Positions 53,336-62,982 of a stretch of 64,000 nt of DNA are shown here, piece by piece (position 1 is the stretch's first letter; the number at the start of each line of letters is the position of its first letter). Under the pieces are notes generated by a model, which was not told where the DNA came from, searched no databases, and was given only the letters and a program-made list of their open reading frames with translations. The translations under genes and the position numbers were made by a program. Location: NCBI GenBank assembly GCA_001664505.1, contig CP011806.1:1984486-2048485 (forward strand), given 5' to 3'. This DNA comes from Acidobacteria bacterium Mor1 (GTDB taxonomy: Bacteria > Acidobacteriota > Polarisedimenticolia > Polarisedimenticolales > Polarisedimenticolaceae).

Positions 53336-56300
53336 ATGAGCCACTTTGCCCGTTGCTGCGTCGACCGGCTTGCGCTGACCATCGTGCTCGCTCTTTGCGC
53401 CACGTTGCCTGCCGCCGCCGAAACCCCGTGCGCCGACGTGTCGGCCTGGATCGACGGGGCGGTAAGTGCCGGCAGGGTCCCCGTCCGGGATGCCACGATC
53501 CACTGGACCGGCAGCGAGGCGATCGTCTGGAGCGGAGAGGTGGGCTACCGCTTCGATCCGCTGCTGCAGCAATGGCAGAGCATGTCGCTGGACGGTGCGC
53601 CCCGGGGCAACGGGCCGCTTGCGGCCTGGACCGGCTCGGAGCTGCTGGTCTTCGGCGGCGCCCGGTCGGCCTTCACCGACCAGACCGCCGACCGGGCGGC
53701 GCGTTATGATCCGCTGACCGACAGCTGGCAGGAACTCCCGCTGAACAACACACCCGAGGGCCGGCGTCAGGCCGCCGCCGCCTGGACCGGCCAGGTGTGG
53801 ATCATCTGGGGCGGGCTCGACGCCGACGACGCCGTGCTGGGGAACGGCGCCTGGTACAACCGGCTGGCCGACTTCTGGTTCCCCACCACCACCACCGATG
53901 CCCCCGCCGCGCGCTACGGCCATTCGATGACCTGGACCGGGTCCGAGGTGCTGCTCTTCGGCGGGAGCGCCAACGACGGCGGTAACTTTGCCGATCTGCA
54001 CGCCTTCGATCCGTCCAGCAACAGCTGGGATCCTTTGACCGGACCGCCCGGCGAGCCCGGACGGCGGGAGCATGCCGCGGTATGGAGCGGCAGTGAGCTG
54101 ATCGTCTTCGGCGGCATGCAGGGCAGCACCCGGGTCAACAGCGGCTGGCGCTACGACCCGGTCACAACCATCTGGAGCGCGATGTCGACCACGGGCGCGC
54201 CGGCAGCCGGCGCGACCACCCGCGCCGTGTGGAGCGGCAGCGAGCTGATCGTATGGAACGGCACAGCCGCGTCGTCAGGACGCTACGACCCGGTCACGGA
54301 CTCCTGGTCTCCGATGAGCTCGTCGAATGCGCCGGCCGCGCGTATCCGGCATGCCCTCGGCTGGCTGGACACGACCGCCATGGTCTGGGGCGGAGGCGTC
54401 GCCGATGGCGGGCTCTACGATCCGGCAACCGACAGTTGGTCGGCGACCGACCCCGGCCTGCCCACGCGCCCGATGCGCGCCCACCTGGCGGCATGGACCG
54501 GAAGCGAAGTGCTGTTCTGGGGCGGCCAGGCCCCGGCGGACAACGCCCTGGCCAGCGGCTATCGCTACTCCCCCGGCGCCGACAGCTGGACATCGATGAA
54601 CCCGGTCGGGGCACCCTCGGCTCGCGGCTTCGCCGCCGGCGCCTGGACCGGAAGTGAACTGATCGTCTGGGGCGGCCAACTCTCGGACAACGGCTCCGTA
54701 CGGCTCAACGACGGCGGCCGCTACGACCCGGCCACCGACTCCTGGACACCGATCTCGACGGTGAACGCCCCGTCGCCCCGCTCTCATCACCGCGCGGTCT
54801 GGACCGGAAGCGAGTTGATCGTCTGGGGCGGTTGGACCGGCACCGGCCGGGACGTGACCGATACCGGCGGCCGCTACGATCCGGCCACCGATACCTGGCA
54901 GACCATGTCCACCGTCGGCGCGCCCCCGGCGAGCCGGGATCAACCGATGGTCTGGACCGGCTCCCGGGTGATCGTGTGGAGCGGCGGAATCGATCTGCCC
55001 GGCGCACAGATCACCTTCGACACCGCGGGAGCGGCCTACGACCCGGCCACCGACACCTGGAGTCCGATCGCCGACTCCGCCGCCGCAGGGGTCGAGGGGC
55101 GCACCCTTGCAGGCACTGTCTGGACCGGCAGCGAGATGCTGGTATGGGGCGGCCTGGGTGACGGCGGCACCCTGGGGGCCGGAGGCCGCTACGATCCGCT
55201 GACCGACAGTTGGACCGCCCTCTCGCTCAACGGCGCTCCCGGAGATCGTCGCAACCCGCTGGCGGTCTGGACCGGCCAGGAGATGCTGATCTACGGCGGC
55301 CAGAGCGGCACCTTCGCCGAGACCGTGAGCTACCTCTCCGACGCCGGGCGCTACAACCCGGCGGCGAACGTCTGGTCCTACCTGCCCCTCGGCGAAGATT
55401 TCGGCCCCCGCTCGGTGCACGCCGGCGTCTGGGCCGGCGACCGGCTGGTGACCTTCGGCGGTTTGAGCGACGGCGGCTGGCACAACACCGGCGCCGTACT
55501 CGAGTTCGGTCCCGACGTCGACGCCGATCTGGCCTGCGACCTGTCGGACAACTGCCCCGGCCTGGCCAATCCGGACCAGGTGGACTTCGATGGGGATCTT
55601 TTCGGCGACGCCTGCGACGTCTGCCCCTCGACGCCCGACCCGGCGCAGCAGGACTCCGACGGCGACGGCCTGGGGGATGCCTGCGTGCGCTGCTCCGACC
55701 CCGACGGCGACGGCGCCTGCGACGCCCCCTCGGGAACCATCGGCGATCGCTGCCCCGCCGCCTACAACCCGGACCAGAGCGGCCGCAAGATCGTACTCAG
55801 CGGCTCTCCCTTCGACGGCCTCGAGGTGACCCGGAGCTTCCTGCGCAACTGGGTGAGCAGGCCTCTGCTGGTGCTGGACGGCGACCTGGAGAACGACGGG
55901 GTGTCCGACCTGTTCAGCCAGCTTCCGCTGAAGGAGCTGGACCGAAGCTCGTTGGGCGCGGCGGAAGCAGCCGGCCAGGCCGGGTACACGATCGCGGGGG
56001 TCTTCGACGATCGGGCGTCCTTCGAGGTCGCCGGAGATCCGATCGTGGTCTACACCTCGCCATACGACGGCGGCACAGCTCCCGTAGCCGTGACCGCCCG
56101 GCCCGGCTACCGGTTGTCCCGCCTCGGCCGCAAGGTCATCTCCGACCATGTCGACGGCGAGCCTTGCGACAGCTATTCGCCGCTTGGCTTTCAAGGTGCA
56201 GACTTCTATTTCGCGGACACCCTCACCGGAGAGAACGAATGTTTCGGTAACGACACGACCACCCGCTGGATCAGCGACGACGGCAGCTGGCTGACCTGGA

Positions 56301-57673
56301 ACGAGTGGTGGTCCGACGGCTTCGAGGGCCATTCGGAAAACTACATTCGAAGCATCGACTTCACCAACACACGCTCGCTCGGGCCTGGCAGTTCCATTAG
56401 CCGGCCACCGCCGACAGTGAAAGTTCGCGAGGACGGCATGGCCGCGATGTACGGCTCCTATGCTCCGCAGGTTTTTCTGGCGGAGGGGGGCCCGCCGGGG
56501 ACGGGACCGAGCGATTGCCCCAGGGACACGGCCGTCTTCAGCGACGAGGGATCGCGAATTCTCTACTTCAGGGACGACCCCGATCTTCTCGAGGAGGACC
56601 ATGACCTTCTCATCGGATACGTCGACAGTTCCAACCATGATCTGCTCGACACAGGAACCGTCGAGCAACTGTACGACGCTGTGTTCTCTCCTAGAGAAAC
56701 CTACGTAGCGATCATCGGCGGGCTCCTCGCCGGGCTTGATCGCTCGCTCTATCTCTCACCGACCACCGGTGGGCCGCTCTCGCTCATACCTAGCCAGGGG
56801 AACGATGTTCAAGCCGTCGACTTCGCCCCGGACGGCCTGCACCTCTACTACACGGTGCGCCGCCCCAGCGATCTGAGCGACGAGCTCTGGCGGATACCCA
56901 TCAGCGGCGGCGCCCCCCGCAAGATCGGACCGACTCCTGCGATGGGCGCGCCGGGCGTCGGTGAGTGGGTCCACAAAGAGGGCCGGGTGATCATCCGCGG
57001 CAACTTCGATGGAGCGACCTCTCAGCTGTATTCCGCCGCGCCTGACGGGCGCGAACTGCGCTGGATCGAGCTTCCCAGCGGCTCCGACTCCATCGACGCC
57101 TTCTGGACCGGGTTCGACGGCGGCATCGTGCTGCGGCTGCAGGGCTCCGACGATCTCTATGTCGCGCCGCTTGGCGGAGGGCGGGCGCTCCGGCTCAACG
57201 AGCCCGGGGTCGAGGACTTCCCCTCGGATCCCCAGATCGCCGAGGACGGCAGCTTCCTGATCTACGAGGCACAGATCGGCGGCGGCGACCGGGAGTCAGT
57301 GATCTACTTCGATCAGATCCCTGACCGGGACGGCGACGGGATCCTCGACACCTGCGACTGCGCACCCGACGACGACACCAGCGGCCAGTCGCCGGGGATC
57401 GCCACCCTGTCCTTCGCCGATGCCGGTACGCTCCAGTGGACCACCGACGGCGTTGCGACTTCGTGGACGGTCTACCGCGGAGATCTGTCCGGTCTTCCCG
57501 CAGACGCAGGAACCTGCGTCGCCCAGGACCTGGCCACGCCGGGTTACAGCGAGCCGGACACGCCGGTCGCCGGAGAGGTGTGGATCTATCTGGTCGCCGG
57601 GCAGTCGATCTGCGGACCGGGGCAGGTCGGCCCGGACTCCGTCGGGGAAGCGCGGTCGGTCGACTGCCCCTGA
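53336..57673 (+). CDS. Giant secreted kelch/TSP3/TolB propeller protein
   Basis: A protein of 1445 residues. Signal peptide ends PAAA. Residues about 50-720 are repeated kelch blades with W-T-G-S-E-L/V-L/I-V-W-G-G and R-Y-D-P-x-T-D-S-W hallmarks (more than ten). At about 735-815 lie thrombospondin type 3-like calcium-binding repeats with D-x-D-x-D-G and paired Cys: DNCPGLANPDQ, DSDGDGLGDAC, DPDGDGACD. A second, TolB-like propeller region fills most of the rest. The last 90 residues are the shared terminal module (see the 21126 and 46326 proteins). It is probably a secreted or surface binding protein stabilised by calcium. No catalytic motif is recognised. Confidence 0.88.
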   Translation: MSHFARCCVDRLALTIVLALCATLPAAAETPCADVSAWIDGAVSAGRVPVRDATIHWTGSEAIVWSGEVGYRFDPLLQQWQSMSLDGAPRGNGPLAAWTGSELLVFGGARSAFTDQTADRAARYDPLTDSWQELPLNNTPEGRRQAAAAWTGQVWIIWGGLDADDAVLGNGAWYNRLADFWFPTTTTDAPAARYGHSMTWTGSEVLLFGGSANDGGNFADLHAFDPSSNSWDPLTGPPGEPGRREHAAVWSGSELIVFGGMQGSTRVNSGWRYDPVTTIWSAMSTTGAPAAGATTRAVWSGSELIVWNGTAASSGRYDPVTDSWSPMSSSNAPAARIRHALGWLDTTAMVWGGGVADGGLYDPATDSWSATDPGLPTRPMRAHLAAWTGSEVLFWGGQAPADNALASGYRYSPGADSWTSMNPVGAPSARGFAAGAWTGSELIVWGGQLSDNGSVRLNDGGRYDPATDSWTPISTVNAPSPRSHHRAVWTGSELIVWGGWTGTGRDVTDTGGRYDPATDTWQTMSTVGAPPASRDQPMVWTGSRVIVWSGGIDLPGAQITFDTAGAAYDPATDTWSPIADSAAAGVEGRTLAGTVWTGSEMLVWGGLGDGGTLGAGGRYDPLTDSWTALSLNGAPGDRRNPLAVWTGQEMLIYGGQSGTFAETVSYLSDAGRYNPAANVWSYLPLGEDFGPRSVHAGVWAGDRLVTFGGLSDGGWHNTGAVLEFGPDVDADLACDLSDNCPGLANPDQVDFDGDLFGDACDVCPSTPDPAQQDSDGDGLGDACVRCSDPDGDGACDAPSGTIGDRCPAAYNPDQSGRKIVLSGSPFDGLEVTRSFLRNWVSRPLLVLDGDLENDGVSDLFSQLPLKELDRSSLGAAEAAGQAGYTIAGVFDDRASFEVAGDPIVVYTSPYDGGTAPVAVTARPGYRLSRLGRKVISDHVDGEPCDSYSPLGFQGADFYFADTLTGENECFGNDTTTRWISDDGSWLTWNEWWSDGFEGHSENYIRSIDFTNTRSLGPGSSISRPPPTVKVREDGMAAMYGSYAPQVFLAEGGPPGTGPSDCPRDTAVFSDEGSRILYFRDDPDLLEEDHDLLIGYVDSSNHDLLDTGTVEQLYDAVFSPRETYVAIIGGLLAGLDRSLYLSPTTGGPLSLIPSQGNDVQAVDFAPDGLHLYYTVRRPSDLSDELWRIPISGGAPRKIGPTPAMGAPGVGEWVHKEGRVIIRGNFDGATSQLYSAAPDGRELRWIELPSGSDSIDAFWTGFDGGIVLRLQGSDDLYVAPLGGGRALRLNEPGVEDFPSDPQIAEDGSFLIYEAQIGGGDRESVIYFDQIPDRDGDGILDTCDCAPDDDTSGQSPGIATLSFADAGTLQWTTDGVATSWTVYRGDLSGLPADAGTCVAQDLATPGYSEPDTPVAGEVWIYLVAGQSICGPGQVGPDSVGEARSVDCP

Positions 57674-57791
57674 GCGGTCGCCCGGACTTCGTGAGCGCCG
57701 TGCAACGGCGGCGGGTCCTTGACTCGTTTTGGGGGATTGTCTAGCCTCGGCGGTCCAACGCGCCGCATCGCGCGCGTACGGCTACAGGACC

Positions 57792-59879
57792 ATGGGCGAG
57801 ACCAAGAGCGGCACCTCAGCGCAGGACGGCGTCCGCCGGATCGGTCGCCTCAAGAGCATCCTGTTCGGCATCGTGGCGATCGTGCTGTTCTTCGGCCTGA
57901 TCGAGGCGGGGCTGTACGTCGCCGGCGTGCCGACCCTGCTCTCCGAGCGGGATCCCTTCGCCGGTTTCTCCTCCCAGGTTCAGGTCTACGAGCGGGACGA
58001 GGAAAGCGGCCGCTACCGCACTCGCTCCCGGGCGGCGCGACACTCCTTCAACATCCAGGACTTCGCCGCGGAGAAGCCGGAGAACGGGCTGCGGGTCTTC
58101 GTCATCGGCGGTTCCAGCGCCTACGGTTTCCCCTGGGGCGCATCGGTGGCCTTCCCCCGGCTTCTCGAGGCGGGGCTACAGGCCTCGCGGCCGGAGCGGC
58201 AGGTCGAGGTGGTCAACGCCGCGGCGATGTCCTACGGCTCCCACCGCCTGAGGATCCTGACCCGGGAGTTGCTGCAGTATGAGCCGGACCTGCTGATCGT
58301 CTACGGCGGGCACAACGAGTTCGTCGAACGCCGTTTCTATCGCGACCTGCTCGAACGGCCCGAAGAGTTGGACCGGCTGCGCGGGATGCTCTACGGCTGG
58401 CGGCTGTATTCCCTGTTGAGCAGACTGCGGGAGCGCGGCGCGGAAGAGCCGACGGGTGAGGATGCGGATGCGGCGGAAGGCGGCGGCCTGCTCGGCGTCG
58501 ACGTGGACCGGGAATACTCGGTCAACGTCTCCGACGAGGAGATTGTCGAAGTGGACGCGCTGTTCCGGCAGAACCTGGAGGCGATCGTCGCGGCGGCGCG
58601 GCAGGCGGGGGTTCCCGTGCTGCTCAGCACCGTCCCCTCCAACCTGCGCGACTGGCGCCCCAACCAGTCCCGCTTCGATCCGGAACTCTCCTTCGAGCAG
58701 CAGCAACAGGCCGGCGAACTCCTGGCCGCGGGCAGCGCCGCCCTCGAGCAGGGGGACCCGGCGACGGCTCTGGAGCGGCTGAAGCAAGCGACCCGGCTGG
58801 CCCCCGGGCACGCCGAAGCCTGGTTCCAGTTGGGCCGGACCTACGAAGCGCTGGGCCGGATCGAGGAAGCCCGAACCAGCTACCGGCGCGCCCGGGACCG
58901 GGACGCTCAGCCGGCCCGGGCGGTCAGTGCCCTGAACGAAACGATCCGCGACGTGGCCGGCCGGGAAGAGGTGCTGTTCGTCGACGCGGAACAGCGATTC
59001 GTCGACGCCTCCGCCGACGGGCTGATCGGCTTCAACCTGATCGAGGACTACGTCCACCCCAACCCTGAAGGCCATCGGCTGCTCGCCCGTGAACTGTGGA
59101 CCCGGCTCGAGCAGAGCGGCGCCCTGGGCAGTCGCGGCACCGCGGACCCGGCGACGTTCGAAGCCGCCATCGCGGAGGTGGCGGTCGATCCCACCGAGGG
59201 CGAGACCACCCCGAGCCTGCTGTTCAACCTGGCCGTGGTGCTGGAGAACCAGGGCGCCACCGCCGAGGCGATGGCCAAGTACCGGGAGTGCATCGCCCTC
59301 AACCCGAATCACATCGTCGGGCGCAGCAACCTCGGCCGCCTGCTCAATCTGGAAGGCCGCCACGCCGAGGCCGCCGAGCAGTTCTCCCAGGCGCTGCGCA
59401 CCAAGCAGGACCACATGGCCGCCATGATCGGCCTCGGTGAGTCGCTGCGCGGGCAAGGCCGAATCGACCAGGCGCTGCAATGGTTCAACCGGGCGACCGC
59501 GACCGATGCCGGATCCGCCGCCGCGTGGAACCGGCTCGGGGCGACCCTGGCTCAGCTCAACCGCTTCGCCGAGGCGGAGCCGGCGCTGGCCAGGGCGGTG
59601 GAACTGGCGCCGCGCAACGCCCAGCACCAGGTCGACCTGGGCTACACCCTGCTGTTCCTGGGCAAGATCGAACCGGCCGAGGCCGCCTTCCGCGCCGGCG
59701 CGGAGTTGCGCCCCGACGACAGCCGGGCACGCAACGGGCTGGCGGCGATCTTGATGGAGCGGGGGGAACTCGACCGGGCGGAACAGCTTTTCCGGCAGAA
59801 CCTCGCCGCCGATCCCCGGGACGCCATGGCCGGTCAGGGCCTCGGCGAGGTCGAGCGCCGCCGCGGCGCGGGACGCTAG
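57792..59879 (+). CDS. Membrane-anchored SGNH hydrolase with C-terminal TPR array
   Basis: A protein of 695 residues. One transmembrane helix lies at about 23-45. The SGNH/GDSL-type hydrolase domain has G-G-S108-S-A-Y-G (block I), a possible block II Gly around 149, G-G-H-N175-E (block III) and D419-Y-V-H422-P-N-P-E-G-H (block V, Asp and His of the triad). TPR-like repeats are inserted near residues 315-375, and a second TPR array fills the C-terminal 220 residues. Such enzymes de-acylate or transfer acyl groups on polysaccharides. The TPRs are probably partner-binding sites. The orientation of the soluble part (periplasmic) is inferred from the anchor. Confidence 0.9.
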   Translation: MGETKSGTSAQDGVRRIGRLKSILFGIVAIVLFFGLIEAGLYVAGVPTLLSERDPFAGFSSQVQVYERDEESGRYRTRSRAARHSFNIQDFAAEKPENGLRVFVIGGSSAYGFPWGASVAFPRLLEAGLQASRPERQVEVVNAAAMSYGSHRLRILTRELLQYEPDLLIVYGGHNEFVERRFYRDLLERPEELDRLRGMLYGWRLYSLLSRLRERGAEEPTGEDADAAEGGGLLGVDVDREYSVNVSDEEIVEVDALFRQNLEAIVAAARQAGVPVLLSTVPSNLRDWRPNQSRFDPELSFEQQQQAGELLAAGSAALEQGDPATALERLKQATRLAPGHAEAWFQLGRTYEALGRIEEARTSYRRARDRDAQPARAVSALNETIRDVAGREEVLFVDAEQRFVDASADGLIGFNLIEDYVHPNPEGHRLLARELWTRLEQSGALGSRGTADPATFEAAIAEVAVDPTEGETTPSLLFNLAVVLENQGATAEAMAKYRECIALNPNHIVGRSNLGRLLNLEGRHAEAAEQFSQALRTKQDHMAAMIGLGESLRGQGRIDQALQWFNRATATDAGSAAAWNRLGATLAQLNRFAEAEPALARAVELAPRNAQHQVDLGYTLLFLGKIEPAEAAFRAGAELRPDDSRARNGLAAILMERGELDRAEQLFRQNLAADPRDAMAGQGLGEVERRRGAGR

Positions 59880-59951
59880 AGCCCTCGCCGGAAACATCCA
59901 CGAGTGCCCATCGGGGTATGCTCCCGGCGGAACCAGGGAGGTAGCTCCGCC

Positions 59952-61199
59952 ATGGGCAAGACGCTTGACCGAGATCGCGCCGGCCGCCGCACCCTGCTGA
60001 AAGGGATCGGCGCCCTCGGCGTGACCGCGACACTTTCATCCCGGACATCGGCCACAGCCGTCAAGAAGGCCGACGTGGCGATCGTCGGGGCCGGGGTGTT
60101 CGGCACCTGGTGCGCCGACAAACTTCAACGGGCCGGAAAACGGGTCACGTTGATCGACGCCCTGAGCCCGGCCCACAGCCGCGCCTCGTCGGGTGGTGAA
60201 AGCCGGGTGACCCGCTGCGGCTACGGCAGCAAGCAGGTCTACTCCGAGTGGTCCTGGAGTTCACTCGCCGACTGGCAGGCTCTCTCCGCGCGCAGCGGTC
60301 TGCCGATCTTCCACCCACTGGGCGTCCTATGGATTCACCGCGCTCCCGACGAACTGGTGCAGGCCAGCACCACCGTTTTGAAGAAGCTCGACATTCCACA
60401 CCGGCTGTTATCGGCCAGGGAGCTGCGTGAGCGCTACCCGGTGATGAAGACCGTCGACGGAGAGGCGGGCTTTCTCGAACCCCGGGCCGGCGGGTTGATG
60501 GCTCGGCGCTCGGTGCAGCGGCTCGCCGCCGAGCTGGAGTCCCGCGGCGTGACGCTGGCCCGCGGAAGGGTCCAGCCGATTCGCCGGAGCCAGGGTAAGG
60601 AGGGTGCGCTCTCCGCGCTGACCACCTCCGACGGCAGGCGCATCGATGCGGAGCAGTTCGTGATCGCCTGCGGGCCCTGGTTGGACCGGATCTGCCCCGA
60701 GGCCATGGCCGGCCGGCTGTTCCCCACTCGCCAGGAGGTGCTCTACTTCGGAGCGGGTGCCGCCGCGACCGGCGCGCTTCCGGTCTGGGCGGACCTGCCC
60801 TTCTACGGGCTGCCCAGCATCGAGGGACGCGGCTTCAAGGTCGCCGACGATACCCACGGCGCAGCGATCGACCCGGACAGCGCCCACCGGCGACCGAGCG
60901 CTGCGGCGGAAGAGAAGGCCCGGGGCTTCCTGGCCCGCCGGTTCCCGTCACTTGCCGACGCGCCGCTGGTCGAGTCCCGGGTGTGCCAGTACGAGAACAG
61001 CTCCGACGGCCACCTGGTGATCGACCGTCACCCCGGCCTGGACAACGTCTGGCTCGTCGGTTGCGGCTCCGGCCATGGGTTCAAGCTCGGCCCCGCGGTC
61101 GGCAGCCACGTCGCCGAGCTCGTCACCGGCAAAGCCAAACCACGGGAGCCCTTCCTGCTGGCTCAGAAGGAGCGCAAACAGGATCGGGCCGTCCAGTAG
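59952..61199 (+). CDS. FAD-dependent amine/amino-acid oxidase with Tat-like signal
   Basis: A protein of 415 residues of the DAO (monomeric sarcosine oxidase/N-methyltryptophan oxidase-like) family. A twin-arginine-like R-R-T-L-L-K motif (12-17) precedes a hydrophobic segment, so it may be exported folded with FAD. The Rossmann site is G46-A-G-V-F-G51. Further landmarks are S-S-G-G-E-S-R-V-T-R near residue 83 and a C-terminal V-G-C-G-S-G-H-G-F-K-L-G-P with the His and Lys expected in this family. It would oxidise a secondary amine or amino acid, giving peroxide. An AGGGAGG ribosome site fits ATG 59952. Confidence 0.92.
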   Translation: MGKTLDRDRAGRRTLLKGIGALGVTATLSSRTSATAVKKADVAIVGAGVFGTWCADKLQRAGKRVTLIDALSPAHSRASSGGESRVTRCGYGSKQVYSEWSWSSLADWQALSARSGLPIFHPLGVLWIHRAPDELVQASTTVLKKLDIPHRLLSARELRERYPVMKTVDGEAGFLEPRAGGLMARRSVQRLAAELESRGVTLARGRVQPIRRSQGKEGALSALTTSDGRRIDAEQFVIACGPWLDRICPEAMAGRLFPTRQEVLYFGAGAAATGALPVWADLPFYGLPSIEGRGFKVADDTHGAAIDPDSAHRRPSAAAEEKARGFLARRFPSLADAPLVESRVCQYENSSDGHLVIDRHPGLDNVWLVGCGSGHGFKLGPAVGSHVAELVTGKAKPREPFLLAQKERKQDRAVQ

Positions 61200-61205
61200 C
61201 CCCGT

Positions 61206-62192
61206 CTACTTGCGGCGCACGAGCTCGACCCGGCGATTGAGCGCCCGCCCGTCCTCGCTCTCATTGCCCGCCACCGGCGCCGCCGGACCGACACCCAGCG
61301 GATGCAGCCGGCCGCCGTCGACACCCCGGGAGACCAGCGCCTGAACCACGCTGCGGGCTCGGCGCAGAGAGAGATCCTGGTTGTAGTCCAGCGCGCCGAC
61401 GTCGTCGGTGTGCCCGACCACGTAGAGCCGCATCGAGCGGTCGGCGTTCAGCACCTTGACGATCTCCGCCAGGGTCGCATCAGATTCGGCGCGGAGGTCC
61501 GCCTTGTCGGTATCGAACTGAATCCCGTAGAGCGCGACATGTCCCTTCTCGCCGATCGCATCACGCATCTGTCCGGCGTCGATGAACTCCAGGGTCGCCT
61601 TGAAGTCCTTGATCTCGACGATCTCGATCAGGGACACGGTGCGGCCGGCAAGCTCCTTGTTGGAGTTGTTGTCGGCGATGACGCTCGAGAAGACGCCGAC
61701 GTGGTAGCGGGCGCTGTCGGTCGTCACCCGGGCGTAGCGATAGCTCGGAGTCTTGAAGGTGTGGGCGAAGCCGAGCAGGTAGAACGGGTGCTTCAAACCG
61801 TCGGTGGGAAGCATCGTTTCCCGGGTCCAGAAGGTGGTGGACAGGATATGGCCCGAGCAATCGTTGCGACAGACGTAGACCTCTTCGACATCGCCGAGAT
61901 CGGCCAGGGCGGTCTCGTAGTTCTTCTGAACCATCAGCGGGGTGTCGCCCGATTTGTTCAGGTAGAGAATGCGGGTGCGCGCCCCTTCGGCGTGGACCGC
62001 CGCCGGCTTCTTGTCGTCCCCGGCGCTGAGGAAGGCCCCGGCGTCGTAGGGCACCTGGTCGAAGCCGATGATCTCCGACCCGGACACCCGGGGAATCCGC
62101 GCATGATCCCCGGAGTCCGCCATGTCGGCGGCGGCACAGGGAAGGCTCAGCAGCAGGATGGTCAGGCTGGTCGCAAGCACTCGGTGGATCAT
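61206..62192 (-). CDS. OmpA-family outer-membrane protein (DUF4892-like N-terminus)
   Basis: A protein of 328 residues. The signal peptide ends CAAA (residue 23). The N-terminal half resembles the DUF4892 region found before OmpA domains in other proteobacterial-type proteins (D-H-A-R-I-P-R-V-S-G-S-E-I-I-G-F). From about 215 to the end it has the OmpA C-terminal peptidoglycan-binding domain: I-Q-F-D-T-D-K-A-D-L-R, a V-V-G-H-T-D-D-V-G core, L-S-L-R-R-A-R-S-V and N-R-R-V-E-L-V. It ties the outer membrane to the cell wall. The ATG at 62192 is chosen because it starts the signal peptide; the longer frame upstream is not coding-like. It converges on the FAD oxidoreductase gene. Confidence 0.9.
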   Translation of the reverse strand: MIHRVLATSLTILLLSLPCAAADMADSGDHARIPRVSGSEIIGFDQVPYDAGAFLSAGDDKKPAAVHAEGARTRILYLNKSGDTPLMVQKNYETALADLGDVEEVYVCRNDCSGHILSTTFWTRETMLPTDGLKHPFYLLGFAHTFKTPSYRYARVTTDSARYHVGVFSSVIADNNSNKELAGRTVSLIEIVEIKDFKATLEFIDAGQMRDAIGEKGHVALYGIQFDTDKADLRAESDATLAEIVKVLNADRSMRLYVVGHTDDVGALDYNQDLSLRRARSVVQALVSRGVDGGRLHPLGVGPAAPVAGNESEDGRALNRRVELVRRK

Positions 62193-62358
62193 CTCGGCTC
62201 TCCTCGGGTTCGGTTCTCTGCGTCCCCGCGCAACTCGGCGGACATCGGGTATGTCGGCCCTACGGCCGGGGCGTAACACCAGCCGGTCGAGATCGACCAA
62301 ACAGATCGATGCGACGGACGACGATAGAATAGGCATGAACCCCATCCGGAGAACCTCG

Positions 62359-62889
62359 ATGAAACACAAGCTGGCCCCGGCGCTCCCCTGCATCCTGTTG
62401 CTCGCCGCAAGCGGCCTCCTGGCGGCGGATCCGCCGGCCTGCGACGTGAGCGGCCTGGAGCCGGGCCGCGGCGGCTATTTCGAGGCTGCAGTGATCGAAT
62501 CCCCCTCGCGTACCGCCGAAATGAGCGGCTTTGCCGGCGGCTCCAGCGAGGAGCGGGGCTACGCGATGCACATGACCGTGCCCGGGGGCAAGGGCGCTGT
62601 CCTGTTCTACACACCAGGCAAGGAACGCCCGGAGCCGGGCCGCTACCCGATCGTCGACTACATCGGAACCGACGCGACCCCCGCCCCGGGACAGTTCGTG
62701 GTCAACATCGTGCCCCGCGAGGGCATCGTCGGACTCAGCGGGTACTTCTCGATCAAGGGCACGCTGACCGTGGTGTCCTCCACGCCGGACCACGTCAGCG
62801 GCTGCCTGCATTTCTCCGCCCAGGACATGCAGGGCAAGAACTACGTCGATACCGTCGTGCGCTTCGTCGGCCTGAACCAGGACCACTAG
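62359..62889 (+). CDS. Small secreted protein, unknown
   Basis: A protein of 176 residues. The signal peptide ends LLAA (residue 23). The mature part is a small beta-rich domain with two Cys (near the N-terminus and in S-G-C-L-H-F-S near the C-terminus), which may form a disulfide. No family is recognised. ATG 62359 follows a GGAGA ribosome site; the in-frame ATG at 62335 is possible. It is divergent from the OmpA-family gene. Confidence 0.7.
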   Translation: MKHKLAPALPCILLLAASGLLAADPPACDVSGLEPGRGGYFEAAVIESPSRTAEMSGFAGGSSEERGYAMHMTVPGGKGAVLFYTPGKERPEPGRYPIVDYIGTDATPAPGQFVVNIVPREGIVGLSGYFSIKGTLTVVSSTPDHVSGCLHFSAQDMQGKNYVDTVVRFVGLNQDH

Positions 62890-62982
62890 CGGCCATTAGC
62901 GAGAGGATGGGCTAGCCCGTTTCGCCCCCGGTTCCGGTATGCTTCGGGACGCGGTGTCCACCGCCGCGAGAGAGGGGGCCGG

